64,000 nt of DNA. Source: Tanytarsus gracilentus. Its lineage: Eukaryota > Arthropoda > Insecta > Diptera > Chironomidae. Numbering within the stretch: the first letter of the stretch is position 1; every line of letters begins with the position of its first letter. Location of the stretch: the NCBI GenBank assembly GCA_038502055.1, contig JAXRKN010000042.1:1612001-1676000 (forward strand), read 5' to 3'. The notes under the pieces were generated by a model. That model made no database searches, had not been told where the DNA came from, and saw nothing but the letters and a program-made list of their open reading frames with translations. Shown piece by piece: positions 63,249 through 64,000 of the stretch. A program made the position numbers and the translations under genes.

Positions 63249-64000
63249 AACTCGAAGATAACGCTCAACGACTGAATAAATTTTCCTTCAAAATCACTCT
63301 CTAAAAATATTTTTTAACGTGATCGTGTCAATGCGATTATCGAAAAGCGTTTCTGTTTGAACAAGTGAAGAATTTAATTTCCATATTTTTTTTCACTTCA
63401 TCGAGCGAGCCACGAGTGTGTGTAAAGTGGAAGGCAGAGGAAGGTGAAACCACAGAGTTATGAAATGTGTAAATGAAAATGTCAAACCTACGTGTTTACA
63501 TTTTTAAGAATCAGCCGCCGACAATAATTTAAAAATAGCTTTTAAGAATATTCTCACATGCACAAACAGATTGAGTGCATTTGACAAGTGGAAAAACGCT
63601 GTTTTCGCAATTTGTTGCATATCATGTTTAATTAAATCTTTCGCTTTTATGTTGTGAAGTGAAATTTTATGTATTTTTTTTCTGAAATGTGCACATGCGA
63701 GATTTGAGCTGTACTTGATGTTGACCACGACTTGCTTTCTTTTCACTTGCTTTTAATTACAGTGAAACCTGATGCGTCTTGCTGTATTATTATGGACGTT
63801 ATTGTTTTAAAAATTGAGATAGAGTTACAAGTGACTTTTATGAGTTTAAAAAACCGTTAAATTTTAATCTAATAAAAACTTTACAGCGAAGCTATTAAAT
63901 AAATTTTTATTACTTGCAATTTTATAAACAAAAAATTTAAATTTTTCCCACAATCAAAACCACATCAGTGTACAAGTGTCCACCACACCTTCATTCCACG

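Larger units (their letters stand above)
61227..64000. other. Upstream of visible pyd exons, no gene recognised
   Basis: Probably pyd intron or 5' region, since the N-terminal exon of pyd must lie upstream. I found no start-codon exon with a matching donor. Hairpin elements occur at 62635-62770 and 63178-63248. The rest is AT-rich. Confidence 0.5.

Overview
The window is eukaryotic, very AT-rich and intron-rich. It reads as the genome of a dipteran insect, probably a nematoceran midge or a relative; that placement is an inference from protein recognition and base composition, because no search could be run. Almost no long open frames exist. The genes appear only when short exons are joined at GT/AG borders with matching phases, which I did by eye on both strands.

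Three genes are supported. (1) A complete four-exon V-ATPase subunit F gene (Vha14 type) lies on the plus strand at 1391-1930. (2) A nicotinic acetylcholine receptor alpha subunit, best matched to the insect alpha4 type, lies on the minus strand from 36150 (signal peptide exon) to 6785 (stop), about 29 kb. It contains two microexons of 10 and 6 nucleotides. It also contains a duplicated set of exons (cassette A near 29.8-25.5 kb, cassette B near 21.3-20.3 kb) covering the stretch up to and including the Cys-loop. Joining the recognised exons gives a ligand-gated channel with Cys-loop, vicinal Tyr-x-Cys-Cys motif, M1-M4 and a short intracellular loop. (3) A ZO-1/polychaetoid scaffold gene lies on the minus strand from 61226 to 50922. 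Its twelve exons join without a frame break into 1924 codons carrying PDZ1-PDZ2-PDZ3-SH3-GUK, a long low-complexity tail and a C-terminal ZU5 domain. An alternative terminal exon follows the GUK exon. The true N-terminus of this gene is not visible.

The receptor introns are full of mobile DNA. There is a 1.65 kb AT-rich inverted-repeat element upstream of the gene (3.0-4.7 kb), with a 62-bp minisatellite and a tRNA-like segment inside. There is a 933-bp foldback element with almost identical arms beside the M2 exon (9.93-10.86 kb), and a 3.2 kb element with long inverted repeats (26.46-29.61 kb) carrying three copies of an unrecognised gene family and a broken zinc-finger relic. A retrotransposon insertion is flanked by a 19-bp target duplication (32.7-33.7 kb). 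One of two oppositely oriented copies of an element built on five 120-bp tandem repeats sits in intron 1 (34.5-35.6 kb); the other lies at 47.1-48.2 kb. Many hairpin elements of about 70-170 bp with GGGGTGGAAAC-like ends are scattered over the whole window.

The stretches 1-1.39, 4.8-6.8, 36.2-47.1, 48.2-50.9 and 61.2-64 kb hold no gene I can support.
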